A DNA stretch of 64,000 bases from Skeletonema tropicum. Taxonomy: Eukaryota; Bacillariophyta; Thalassiosirophyceae; Thalassiosirales; Thalassiosiraceae. The stretch is taken from contig CM074145.1 in the NCBI GenBank assembly GCA_037178625.1, forward strand, positions 2,017,783 to 2,081,782, given 5' to 3'. This document shows, one piece after another, positions 22,775-32,915 of this stretch (its first letter is position 1; each line of letters begins with the position of its first letter). The notes beneath the pieces were generated by a model, which ran no database searches, was not told the DNA's origin, and saw only the letters and a program-made list of their open reading frames with translations. Both the position numbers and the translations under genes were made by a program.

Positions 22775-24178
22775 ATTCTGTTGTCCTCCCCAGGTAGGTA
22801 CTTACCTCCTCACCTCTGTTTTGAAAGAGGGAGGTTTGAGAGACAATATCTCCAATGTTTTTTGCTCTCTTATAGCATACTACCATCTTTTCGATTCCGA
22901 TTGTGTCGCGTAGGGTGGTAGAAAGCTCCTCCTCATATATCTGTTGACAGGTTCGACTAGGGATGTAATGAGGGTGGAATCGACCGAGTTTCAAATAGAT
23001 GTTTTTGTCATTATCTGAGGTGGTAGATTCTGAGATGGCTTGGGGCAGTGGAGGTGGGTTGCAGACTTTGTAGTTTGCATTTACGAACATTCGTTTCAGT
23101 TGGTCGAAGTCCCATCCTCTGTCGAGCAAGCGTTGGAAGAATAGTCTTGCTACCTCGACATAGTCTTTTTTATCGGTGCACTGCCAATAGTATCTCTTGA
23201 GTTCGCCAAATATTACCCCTTTCATCGTGTTCCTCTGATGAGCAGAAGATGGCAGTAGGTAGAGGTAGAGGTTCATTGGCTTTTGGTATGTCTTAGTTGA
23301 GACAATACCTTCTGGCGAAATGGAAATGATTAAGTCTAAGAAGATTCCTTTGTCGGCAGGTTCTTCAACCTTCCAACGGAGGATTCCAAAGTCGTTGATG
23401 TCTTGCTTGAGGTCGTGAAAGCGCCTAAGGCTTCCAAGCCATAGGATAGATAGGTCATCGACGAAACGTGCAAGGTCTTGGATTTCTTCCGAATAGCCAG
23501 GGAGGAGTCTAATTTTCTCATGCCAGCCATAGTAAAGGCCAGCGTACATGACTGCGACTGATGTACCCATCGCAGTGCCACATAGTTGTTTGAAAAAGCA
23601 GTCTCCAAATTGGGTAATGTTGTTCTTCATAATAAAGCTCAGAGCTTCCAGAATAAGTTTGATGTCCGGGAAGTCGTCTGGAAGTTGGTTGTTTTCTTTC
23701 AGATGGTTGAGCCATACTCCGATGATTTCGATGCCATGATTGATAGTGATATTGTCGTACATGGCGGTAGCATCAGCAGTAATAATCTTTGTCCCTGCTG
23801 GCCATTGTTTGTTAGTCAGTCGGGCGTGATATTCTTTGCTGTCTTTGATGGTCGACGGAATAAATTGAACAAGTTTTTGCAACTCGTAGTCTAGCCACTT
23901 GCTAATACTCTCAGGTCCAGTTCCACATTTAGCGTTAACTGGTCGGAGGGCGGTAGGTGTTTTATGGACTTTTGCGGTTGCTCTGAATCTTCCTTGCCTG
24001 CTACCAGCGGCTTCATAGCACTTGTTGATGTAAATCTTGATGTGCTCTGGGATCGCTGCTGAGTTCTTGATACTGCCTACTTTATATGCCATCAAATTGA
24101 GTTGCCTCCGAAGTGCAATTCGATTGAGGTACTCATATTGGCTCTCCTTCCCAAGGAAAGCTTTGAGGCACTACATTC
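22770..24178 (-). CDS. Penelope-like reverse transcriptase, N-terminally truncated
   Basis: Open from the inversion junction near 24178; the first ATG is at 24092, though codons upstream (SQYEYLNRIALRRQLNL) are also element coding. RT motifs in order: FRATAKVHKTP, RPVNAKCG, TADATAMYDNI (motif A, catalytic Asp), LCGTAMGTSVA (motif B) and RFVDDLSILW (motif C, two catalytic Asp). Then FLDLIISISPEG and TKTYQKPMNLYLYL, typical of Penelope-like elements. The C-terminal Cys/basic tail (VVCYKRAKNIGDI) is the usual thumb end; no GIY-YIG module follows. Copies RNA into DNA during transposition. The 5' end is missing, so this copy is probably not autonomous. Confidence 0.85.
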
Positions 24179-24985
24179 ACTGCGATGGGTACATCAGTCG
24201 CAGTCATGTACGCTGGCCTTTACTATGGCTGGCATGAGAAAATTAGACTCCTCCCTGGCTATTCGGAAGAAATCCAAGACCTTGCACGTTTCGTCGATGA
24301 CCTATCTATCCTATGGCTTGGAAGCCTTAGGCGCTTTCACGACCTCAAGCAAGACATCAACGACTTTGGAATCCTCCGTTGGAAGGTTGAAGAACCTGCC
24401 GACAAAGGAATCTTCTTAGACTTAATCATTTCCATTTCGCCAGAAGGTATTGTCTCAACTAAGACATACCAAAAGCCAATGAACCTCTACCTCTACCTAC
24501 TGCCATCTTCTGCTCATCAGAGGAACACGATGAAAGGGGTAATATTTGGCGAACTCAAGAGATACTATTGGCAGTGCACCGATAAAAAAGACTATGTCGA
24601 GGTAGCAAGACTATTCTTCCAACGCTTGCTCGACAGAGGATGGGACTTCGACCAACTGAAACGAATGTTCGTAAACGCAAACTACAAAGTCTGCAACCCA
24701 CCTCCACTGCCCCAAGCCATCTCAGAATCTACCACCTCAGATAATGACAAAAACATCTATTTGAAACTCGGTCGATTCCACCCTCATTACATCCCTAGTC
24801 GAACCTGTCAACAGATATATGAGGAGGAGCTTTCTACCACCCTACGCGACACAATCGGAATCGAAAAGATGGTAGTATGCTATAAGAGAGCAAAAAACAT
24901 TGGAGATATTGTCTCTCAAACCTCCCTCTTTCAAAACAGAGGTGAGGAGGTAAGTACCTACCTGGGGAGGACAACAGAATCGTAG
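24179..24985 (+). pseudogene. 5'-truncated second copy of the Penelope-like reverse transcriptase
   Basis: Identical in translation to the last 266 residues of the minus-strand copy, starting at motif B (MGTSVAVMYAG) and keeping the VDD motif C. Motif A is absent, so it cannot polymerise. It abuts the other copy head-to-head near 24178, with no spacer. Confidence 0.85.
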
Positions 24986-25332
24986 TCCTCCCCTTCCTTT
25001 CCCTCAGCTTGTTCCGCTGCCTACCCGGCAGCTACACTTGCTGAGGGAAAGCAATTGTACAAACTCACCTATTTTAGATAACGAGGAATGACCCCACAGA
25101 GACACGTATCCATTTAAGGAGAAAACTCGTGTCAACGAGGGAGAGCTAAATGACTCGCAACTTTGCATCGACAAAGCCGCCTATCCTCACTATTACTATT
25201 GCTATCCGCTGAAGAAGTTAATTCGAAAGCGTAGTCATCCACGCTTCGGTAATATAGTAATACCACTTTATCTGATATTGGTTCATATATTGATTATAGA
25301 GAGAAGTAAGGTCGCTCGCTTCGCTCGCTCCC
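24981..25332 (+). repeat. Penelope terminal repeat 3 (inverted)
   Basis: Reverse complement of 22423-22774, with at least one difference (CAAACTCACC against CAAACTTACC). It lies 3' of the truncated reverse transcriptase, so it keeps the same orientation relative to the ORF as repeats 1 and 2. Confidence 0.85.
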
Positions 25333-25350
25333 GCCTGGATGACGCACTTG
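25333..25350 (+). repeat. Right target-site duplication
   Basis: GCCTGGATGACGCACTTG, matching 22054-22071 except one base and identical to 15834-15851 in the empty site. Confidence 0.85.
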
Positions 25351-25924
25351 CACCTTGCCCGCAAATACCGTCAGCACAAGTTCTATGTATCCCCACTTCC
25401 TCGCCAGCTTTTCTCCGATCGCAAACTGCAAGCATGACACGCTCTGACGCACTTGACATGAGCTTTAAGACAATACCATCTTCTTCAACATCAACTTCCT
25501 CTTGGCAAGGTTTGCACTATTTGCGCACTATCACTTTCACGATCAGCAGTCAAAAACAGCTGCCGCTGCGCGCTGCGAGATCAAACTAGGAGTACTTACA
25601 TACTTGGTAAGTATTCGTGTTCAGTGCGTGTTCAGTGCTCGGAGAAAGAACATCTGACACTGCTTTTCTGATAGCTTGTGAAATAAGTATTGTAAAATTA
25701 CTTCCTCGCCAGCTGTTGTTCTCTGATTGCCACCATTGCACGATTAGATTTGCAGCAGGCAACAACAAAAAAATTGTTGTAAAGTATTATGCATTTTATT
25801 TCTAATCGTGAAACCACCGAGACCTCAATTGTGTCATTCAATGAACACAGTTTCACCGATCAGCAGTCAAAAACACAGTTTCATTATCAACACAAGTAAA
25901 ATAATCTATCAAAACACTATCATC

Positions 25925-26494
25925 ATGAGTTCCAGTACCAGTAATCCTACTGTCACCCTAGCCAACCAAAACGCTCGAGCTCTAGACCAGATCGAGAGTA
26001 ATCTCAAGGTATTCGAAGAAGACAGCAACCACACCGCTCAAGCTCTTGTTCAGATCGAGAGTATTCTCAAGGCTTTTGGTTTTGGAGAAGACAGCAAGTA
26101 TGCCAGCATTCTGTCGTCGTCATCTGAAGAAGATTCCTTGGCAAAGTATGATGTCAATGATAGTTTGACTCTCAAGCACTACGACAATTTGAAATTGGTT
26201 CGTGATGAGGTCTCTGATGGAAACCACTTGGATAGGGACATCTCTCAACAAGACGAAAAGGGCTTTGTCTCATCTCATTCGTCCACGGCCACGGTCTCGA
26301 AGCGAAGTGGAGTGCGCAGAGGACAACGTGATAGTGCTGAGGCTGAGGTCTCCACTTCAGTCACTCTCAATGCAATGGAAACGAAACACGACGGTGCTTC
26401 TCGAGAACAAGGCAATTCCGACTTTAACTACATTGAGATTGGCAGCTCTGGTGGGTCTAGCTTGAACATTGCATTGGCCAATCCCGCTGCTTAA
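25925..26494 (+). CDS. Element-encoded ORF of unknown function (copy B)
   Basis: 189 aa, paralogue of 16425-17006. Differences are substitutions (for example FEEDS for NEEDS) and removal of whole codons (LVLVQIESILKLKAF becomes LVQIESILKAFGF), so the frame is preserved. No known domain. Confidence 0.55.
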   Translation: MSSSTSNPTVTLANQNARALDQIESNLKVFEEDSNHTAQALVQIESILKAFGFGEDSKYASILSSSSEEDSLAKYDVNDSLTLKHYDNLKLVRDEVSDGNHLDRDISQQDEKGFVSSHSSTATVSKRSGVRRGQRDSAEAEVSTSVTLNAMETKHDGASREQGNSDFNYIEIGSSGGSSLNIALANPAA

Positions 26495-26554
26495 TGCATG
26501 TTTGTCATGATTTTGGCTTTTGCCCGGTGTGAAGTGGTTCGCTTCTGTCTCTAC

Positions 26555-28664
26555 ATCAATCTCCGCATGCAAAGTATAGAGAATAGATAAGAGATAGAGC
26601 AGATTAACCCTCAAGTGTCAATCCTTTTGCAGTATCCAAATTCAATACGTCTGAAATGTACGTCCTACTCTGTAGTACTCTTGCTGTAGGTAGATTTGCT
26701 ATCCCTTGCACAAGAGAGACACGCAAAAGCTTCTCCTGTCTGAAAAGACATTGAACCGCGTCTGAAAAAGACGTTCACTTCGTTTCATTTTTCTCCGTTC
26801 ACCATACAAAAGATTCATTAGAACAGCCCGCTCCTGAGGCTGTCTCACGTTGACACTTGCCGATGAAGGTCTAACCGAAACGAGTTCATTACTCTACTCG
26901 TTCAAGTAATTAACGTCCTAATCTAAGTTGAAAAATATTGTATCATCACTTTCAAATCATACACGGCATCCATGGTCAGCGTTGCCGCCGCTGAAATACT
27001 TAGACCAAGTTTCGTCTCTAAAGTTTTTGTGAGCTTAGACGGGACTCACAAGTCACAATGATAAGTCAACTCATACTTACTTGAGTCATGCTCGCTCATC
27101 AATATGTAGTAGAGGTAGGTAGACAACATTTTTTTGATGTCTTTCTAGACGTACCTACTTATCCCCTTCATCTTAATCCCAGCAAATGATATTGTACATT
27201 CAGCCGGAAATTCAACTCAAGTTGCACGCCTGTGGTGTACTGAGATCCCACGTTGCTCTTGTGTAGAGGAGTTGAATTTGTGCGAAAAGGTTTTTGAATT
27301 TCACCCACATTTTTTAGCTTTTCGTGCATGTGCCGAGTTGCATTTTGGGTTGAATTTTTTGAGTTGAATATTCAACTCGAAGGTACTATTTCCTACGCAG
27401 ATTGAATACGCTAGAAGATCCTGCATGCCGCCGTTCTCACGTGCCTCTCTAGTACATAAGTGAGACGAATGAGCAAGTACTGCCAAGAATTACAATAATA
27501 ATCTAATGCATTAACTATTTCTACTCTTCCTACAACTGCTTGCACTCTCTGGTTCAGGATTGAGGCTTTCATGGCCAACTAATTCCTCATCTGCTTGCAC
27601 CTTCTTTTGTAAACTTGTGCATCAGAAATGCTTGCAATATACATTCATATTACACTACACAACCTTCTCTGCTGACACAGAGCCTCAAGCCGGCTCAAAT
27701 AGAGCTTTCTCTATGTGTCATTGCCGATGTTTTTCATAGTACATGCTGATTGTTGTGTGTGGACAGATTTTGGACGGAGATGTGCCCTCTTTCATTAGCG
27801 ACGAAGCAACTTGCATACGCGAACGACGCAGCCACGAACGACCACAAAAACCCATCCTGTGACGGAGCAGATCAGTATGAACGATTATATGAGTAAATAT
27901 ACTGCGAGAAGAGACGGTAGCTTTACCCAACGTATCTTATATGGTTGATGTCGAGCGACGTCAAAAAGCATCATCACGTGTTGAGTGTTTATTCGAGATC
28001 GACAGCGCTTGAAAAGGTACCATATTGGCGGCAACATCACACATGTTCTCCGTGTATTTTGGTTCGGTTGCATGCCAATCGTCTATGGTGTAGCAGCAGT
28101 CGACGTGAGAGTTGTGGTGCCAGCACACAAAAAGTGATGTCTGTGCATTATTTGCGTAAATACGGTGGTTACACGAGAGTGCTGTCTTCAGAATTTGATC
28201 CGTAGGAGAGTCTTGAGAGAGGAGATAATCTTTTATCATTCGTCCAGCACTTCCCACTTGTTTGTTGCCTCTCGTCGGCGCAGAAGTGTCATCATCATCT
28301 TGCTTGTGTGTTCGGTGATGGTGATTTCACATTTCACGATGAAAGGGCTTAGAGTATTTCACTACACGATAAGTTGAATTATGAGTTACACTTTTGGTCA
28401 AAATTTCCACATTCATTACCGGCGCATCACTCTCTGTGCTTGTACGATTGCGTCCTTGTTTGGCAAACTAATCCTACAACCCCCGGCAAATCATTAATCC
28501 CCTGACTGGAGGCAACGCTTACGCCTTGCTAAACACGCAACTCAGATCCATTTATTGAAGAAGCATACAGTACATACCGTGATTGCTCCATTGCCAACCT
28601 TACCTGGTTACAATATCACAAGTCTTGACTATATCGAGATAGATGAAAGGTGATATTATGATTT
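26555..28664. other. Gene-poor region
   Basis: No supported gene. Minus ORFs at 27718-28257 overlap one another in different frames and show no domain; one contains a His/Cys-rich stretch but not a full zinc finger. 27200-27400 is AT-rich with repeated TTGAATTT and TTCAACTC words. Confidence 0.4.
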
Positions 28665-28910
28665 ATGTGGGAACCACGCAGCAGAATTGGGGTCTACTGT
28701 GGTCATAGTCCATTACATGCAGGTAACGTGGCACTTATCTTCAATCCACGCACGGGTCGAGTATCTCCCCAGTTTCATTGCGTCTTTGATGATGATTTTA
28801 CGACTGTTCCTTATATGGAGAAAGGAGAGATTCCTCCGAATTGGGAAGACCTTTGCCGTAATTCTTATGAGTCTGCTGAAGATGATGCGGTGGCTGATAG
28901 AAGACGATAA
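28665..28910 (+). pseudogene. Fragment of a Ty1/copia pol (integrase C-terminal region)
   Basis: 81 codons reading WEPRSRIGVYCGHSPLHAG, then NPRTGRVSPQFHCVFDDDF. This is the GKGY-type block just after the integrase core of copia elements, where the protein leads towards the reverse transcriptase. Nothing upstream in frame encodes the integrase core, and after the stop at 28908 only broken traces continue to about 29200. An isolated, dead fragment. Confidence 0.8.
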
Positions 28911-28915
28911 CAGCT

Positions 28916-31136
28916 ATCAACAATAGGCTGTTAGTTAAGGCGACATAACCTTCGGATATCTACACGCGTGCTACTAGAGGACACAACATGGATGGAGAGG
29001 ACAAAGAAGGAGAAGAAGACTAGGGTGCACCGTGTGCGAGTAAAAGAGGAGAGATAAAGCAGTACTCTAGAGGCGCATGCACGTAGCTGAGGCCGAACGA
29101 TGAGCGGCAACCTCAGGAAGTCACAGGTATCTTGATTTTCGAACGCTGACCCCATGCCTGCGAGAGGCAGGCGATGGGGTCAGCGGCAGATTCTTCTCAC
29201 TACTCACTAAATATTGAGATATGTAATAAAATCCTTTTTTCTAGCATTGCCTAGCCGTATCATAGCTTATGCGGGCAGCATTACTACTTATTCGATCAAG
29301 CCAAACGAAAGGATGCAAAAAGAATCGCTGTAACATTTGTGTGACGATTCGAACTTACTTCAGGGGTAACAAAATGTAACAAAGACTAACCCTAACAAAA
29401 TTCCTTCCCGCAATAATTAAGGATTTCTACACTTAAGGATTTCGCGCAATTTTACCCAGATCATGCGGTTCGACAGATAGATTTCGATTTCAGCGCTTCA
29501 TGGGTCCCTCCCCACTCCGCGAATATTGAGATGCCTTTGCAATGCATTTTGGGAATGGTGTGGCATTCTAACAAGTGAGCTAGCTTACAGGCTACACTAC
29601 GAGACCATGACCATGACAGACCAGATCCTGGTAATTGGCTCCCTCGACAAACCTTCTTCAAGCACAAAATATGCAGTAAAGGCTAGTAGTTCTACAATTT
29701 TTCGGATTTTGCTCAAAATATGAGGGAGGGAGGTAAGCAAACTGAAAAATCAAGTCGAAGCGCCCAAATACAAATAGAAATAGGATATGTTTATGTTGTA
29801 CAATAAATATTATACGAGGTACAATTACAATAAATATTAATTGTACGGATAAAGTCATTGTCGAAGCAAGTAGAAGTAGTTTTGGCCTCTTCGCCTCCTA
29901 ACCACTCTTTGGAGTCGAGCTCGATCGAAGCTTGATATTATGTATGTCGTACAAACATGGGTACCAGTCTAAAACTAGTGTGTTATTAAAACTAGTGTGT
30001 CCCGTCATTTTCATCTCATCTTTGCGTTCTTCGATCTCGGTCAATAAACGTCCGATAAAGCCGTGCATTGAAGCTGGCTGCAGCTGAGATGATACTCTAT
30101 CGATTACGCATGTTGGTTTTGTCGCCGGGGTCAGTGTGGACGACTATATTGTGGCCGCGCCGAGACCATTTTGGTTGATTTCGGTTGATGATGGAGCTGA
30201 AAAAGTCTGTCCCGTTACGGATGAAGCTAGTAGACTCGCTAGCTTTAAGCGTGGAGTCACGGAAAACGTGACTGCTTTTTGCTCTCTGGAGTCATCTCAT
30301 CTTTTTATTTCATTTTAATGACTTCCTCCACACTAATGTTGTCATCTTGGCACCCTTTTCAATGGCAATGCAGGGACTAAAACCACTAAAATACCGCGTC
30401 CATTCCTCTATGGTCATATAGCATTCTTCCGAATCCATTTTTGATGTCATCGGGTTTGCGAACAGCCTCTACTGCACCCAGAAATGATTTTGTGCCGTCA
30501 ACTGAGCGTCGGCCATGTCTCCAAAATCAACATGTGGGGCACTTGGTGATTGTCTCATGGTCCCTCCCCCAGTAGGAATAGTTTATTATTGAGTTCGAGA
30601 GTGGTGATGAACTCATCTTTTGTTAAATATCTGGATGTTCATTCTTTAGAGATGTGAATGTTGGAAATTATTTGGGTGTCCTTTGATTTTGTTGGAGGGG
30701 ATTTCTTTCGTTTTAGTGTATGATGGCATCATTTTGCAGACATGATTCCTTCGGTAAAGATGCCATTATTAGTTGTGGGATGCATAAAGTTACTTTGCTG
30801 CTTCGGTCGAATGGTTGGGTGTGCATGGAAGACGTATCATCTTCTGAAAATGAATGCTTCGCTTCCTCTCTAGAAAGGAGAGATGAAAGATGACATAGAC
30901 TATTTAATCAATACAGGACGAAGGGGGGACTGGCAACATCATTGAGAATTGCTACGTATGTTTATATGTTATCTAAGACATACAGTCTTTCGAGATTATG
31001 ATTATGGAATCAGTGAGGGGGGGGGAGGAACCGGATAGAGTGGAGCTTTACGAGAGCAGACGCAATTAGATATGAGAAGATCAAGTTTGGTGTTTAACTA
31101 ATTAGTGCCTCGTTTGTGAGCTACTAAGAAGACAAC
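28916..31136. other. Gene-poor region with one strong hairpin
   Basis: Apart from the hairpin at 29145-29184, no gene is supported. Minus-strand sequence near 30300-30550 has weakly coding-like pieces (MTIEEWTRYFSGFSP, DFGDMADAQLTAQNHFW) in frames broken by stops; possibly a dead gene. Confidence 0.4.
29145..29184. repeat. 16-bp GC-rich hairpin
   Basis: GCTGACCCCATGCCTG pairs with CAGGCGATGGGGTCAGC with one bulged base, around a 7-nt loop (CGAGAGG). It lies at the end of the decayed copia trace. It may be a structured RNA or transposon end. Confidence 0.75.
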
Positions 31137-31942
31137 TCAAACTTCTTCTCTCTGCCCGATCTCACCGCATTCTTCTTCATCATCATCTCCACTCTCGTCA
31201 TCGATATCAGCGTTGTATCGTGTCAAGAAATCATCGATTTGCTCTTCTGTGCACTTAACATGAGGCTTTAGGTGACCCTTCAAATCAACTGGTTCGCAGG
31301 TAGCAAGACGGTGTTTCATTTGAATCAAATCATCATCTTTCTTGGTTGGGACGGATTTCGTTCCTTCAACCGCCTCGCTTTGATAAACGCCTTCAAGTTG
31401 TCGCAGTTGTAGGCTGATTTTCGGCCTTGCCAGATCGCAATCGCAAGAGCTGTCTGTATTCGTCGTTGACCGCATCGAATGCTACCGCCTTCTTCCAGAG
31501 TCTCTCGTACAATTTATCGACCTTCATCTGCGCAGATCGTTCTACCAGTGCAAGTACCTCACTATCAAGTGCAACAGTGCCACTTGAGAACAATCTGCCG
31601 GCAGTGAGTCTCCCCTTGATGTGTTCCAATGATCCAGCTGCTTGTTCACTTTCTCGACGACGCTCCGCTCGTGCCTGCTTGAGTGCCATATTTCTTTGAG
31701 TTGAAGAAGTCTCTCCGCAATCTCATCAACAATTCGTTTGCGCTGTGCTTCCTGTTCCGGGGAGATTTGAGGAGCAGGTGGAGGATCGATGCCGCCGCCG
31801 CCGTCACCCCTTGGAAGAGGGGTTGACGCAGTTGATTATTCCGTTGACGCACTCGTGGACGATTTATTTCATCGTCATTATTATCATCAGCGTCATTTCT
31901 CTTTCGTGCGCTGTGGCGACTTACCCTAGATTTGGTGGGCAT
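31137..31942 (-). pseudogene. Frameshifted hypothetical helical protein gene
   Basis: Three minus-strand frames each carry part of what looks like one protein. The start MPTKSRVSRHSARKRNDADD is basic then acidic. The next helical part, SPEQEAQRKRIVDEIAERLL, is in a second frame. ALKQARAERRRESEQAAGSL and DEVLALVERSAQ-type helices up to LLRLRSGKA are in a third. KISLQLRQLEGVYQSEAVEG to the acidic end DDESGDDDEEECGEI finishes in another. At least two frameshifts are needed, so it is probably dead, unless there are small unrecognised introns. Predicted coiled coil; no known family. Confidence 0.5.
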
Positions 31943-32915
31943 TGCTGAAGGAGAGTGGAAGTACGGGAGTGGAAATGCAGTGTAATAATGGATGAACAGT
32001 GGACACTAAAGCGCCTAACTCATTGACGATTATAATATTTATAATGCTGTAGTGCTGCTCGATGTGCTCATTGTCATCTTCATGAGGGGAGGAGGAGTGA
32101 AATTCTCGTAACGCGGTCGGAAAATGACGGTCGTCGGCGTGACTGAAACTAAAACTAAAAAGATGAGATGAAAACTAAATTCACACATCAATTCACAGCA
32201 CATTCGACTTCATCAGCAACACCGCCTCCAATAGCGCCTCGGTCGATGCGATGGTGGCTGCCTATCATCATAACCTTCCATACATTGGCCTAGCTAACTC
32301 CCCCTGGCTTTACTACGTCCAAATCGGCCGACAAGGCGCTCGGAACGGACAGTCCGAAAATTCATCTCATCTCAACGGGACAGACTCGTCCAACGGGACA
32401 GATTAGTTTTAGACTGGTATCTCATCCATCTCAAAAGGCAGAAACAAATGGAGACAACGTATCTTAAGGAAGAAAATATGGTAAATAGGAGTGATCGTGT
32501 TTGAGTTCCGTCACGAGTTTGAGTCGCGGGTTCGTTGTGCAAATTTCAAAATTTTTTCGCCAAAAATGACCAAAGCAAGATGATTGCTATGCCCAGTACG
32601 ACAGGTACGGTCATTGCCTAAGAGATTCCTAAGATTCTCTGAGTAGATGGTTTGGCGATCTGCGAACCAGATAGGATTCTCGATAATAAGAAAGATTAGC
32701 TGTTGGCGATCATGAGAAGCCAACTTGTAGTGATAACATCTCATAACTTCATTGAACCAACACTTTCAACGAACTCCGTGTTTATTACAGTCATTCACCG
32801 ACAGTGGTAGAACAATGATGATGATGATGTTGTTATCGCAATCGTGTGAGTAGTAAACTAACTCGACAATACACAATAAATCAATCAACGACGAAGGCAA
32901 AGCAACAATAACAAT
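31943..32915. other. Intergenic region upstream of TMEM43
   Basis: No gene supported. The last 100 bases hold GAT repeats (ATGATGATGATG) and an A-rich leader (AACAATAACAATATG) typical of a start context. Confidence 0.5.

Larger units (their letters stand above)
22072..25332. mobile_element. Penelope-like retroelement insertion, complex inverted structure
   Basis: A 3261-bp insertion. Order: two direct 352-bp terminal repeats in plus orientation (from 22071 and 22423), a reverse-transcriptase ORF on the minus strand, a 5'-truncated second copy of the same ORF on the plus strand, then a third terminal repeat in inverted orientation (24981-25332). Tandem and inverted partial copies with LTR-like repeats are typical of Penelope-like elements. 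No GIY-YIG endonuclease domain follows the reverse transcriptase, so it belongs with endonuclease-deficient members or relies on another nuclease. The two ORF copies appear identical where they overlap, so the insertion is young. Confidence 0.85.
21333..26554 (+). mobile_element. Copy B of the non-autonomous element, split by a Penelope-like insertion
   Basis: 21333-22071 matches 15114-15851 and 25333-26554 matches 15834-17066. The two parts meet at an 18-bp target duplication. Unlike copy A there are no 328-bp direct repeats on either side. Confidence 0.85.

Noticed and set aside
32100..32800. Possible gene upstream of TMEM43
   Set aside because: No frame longer than 80 codons and no motif.
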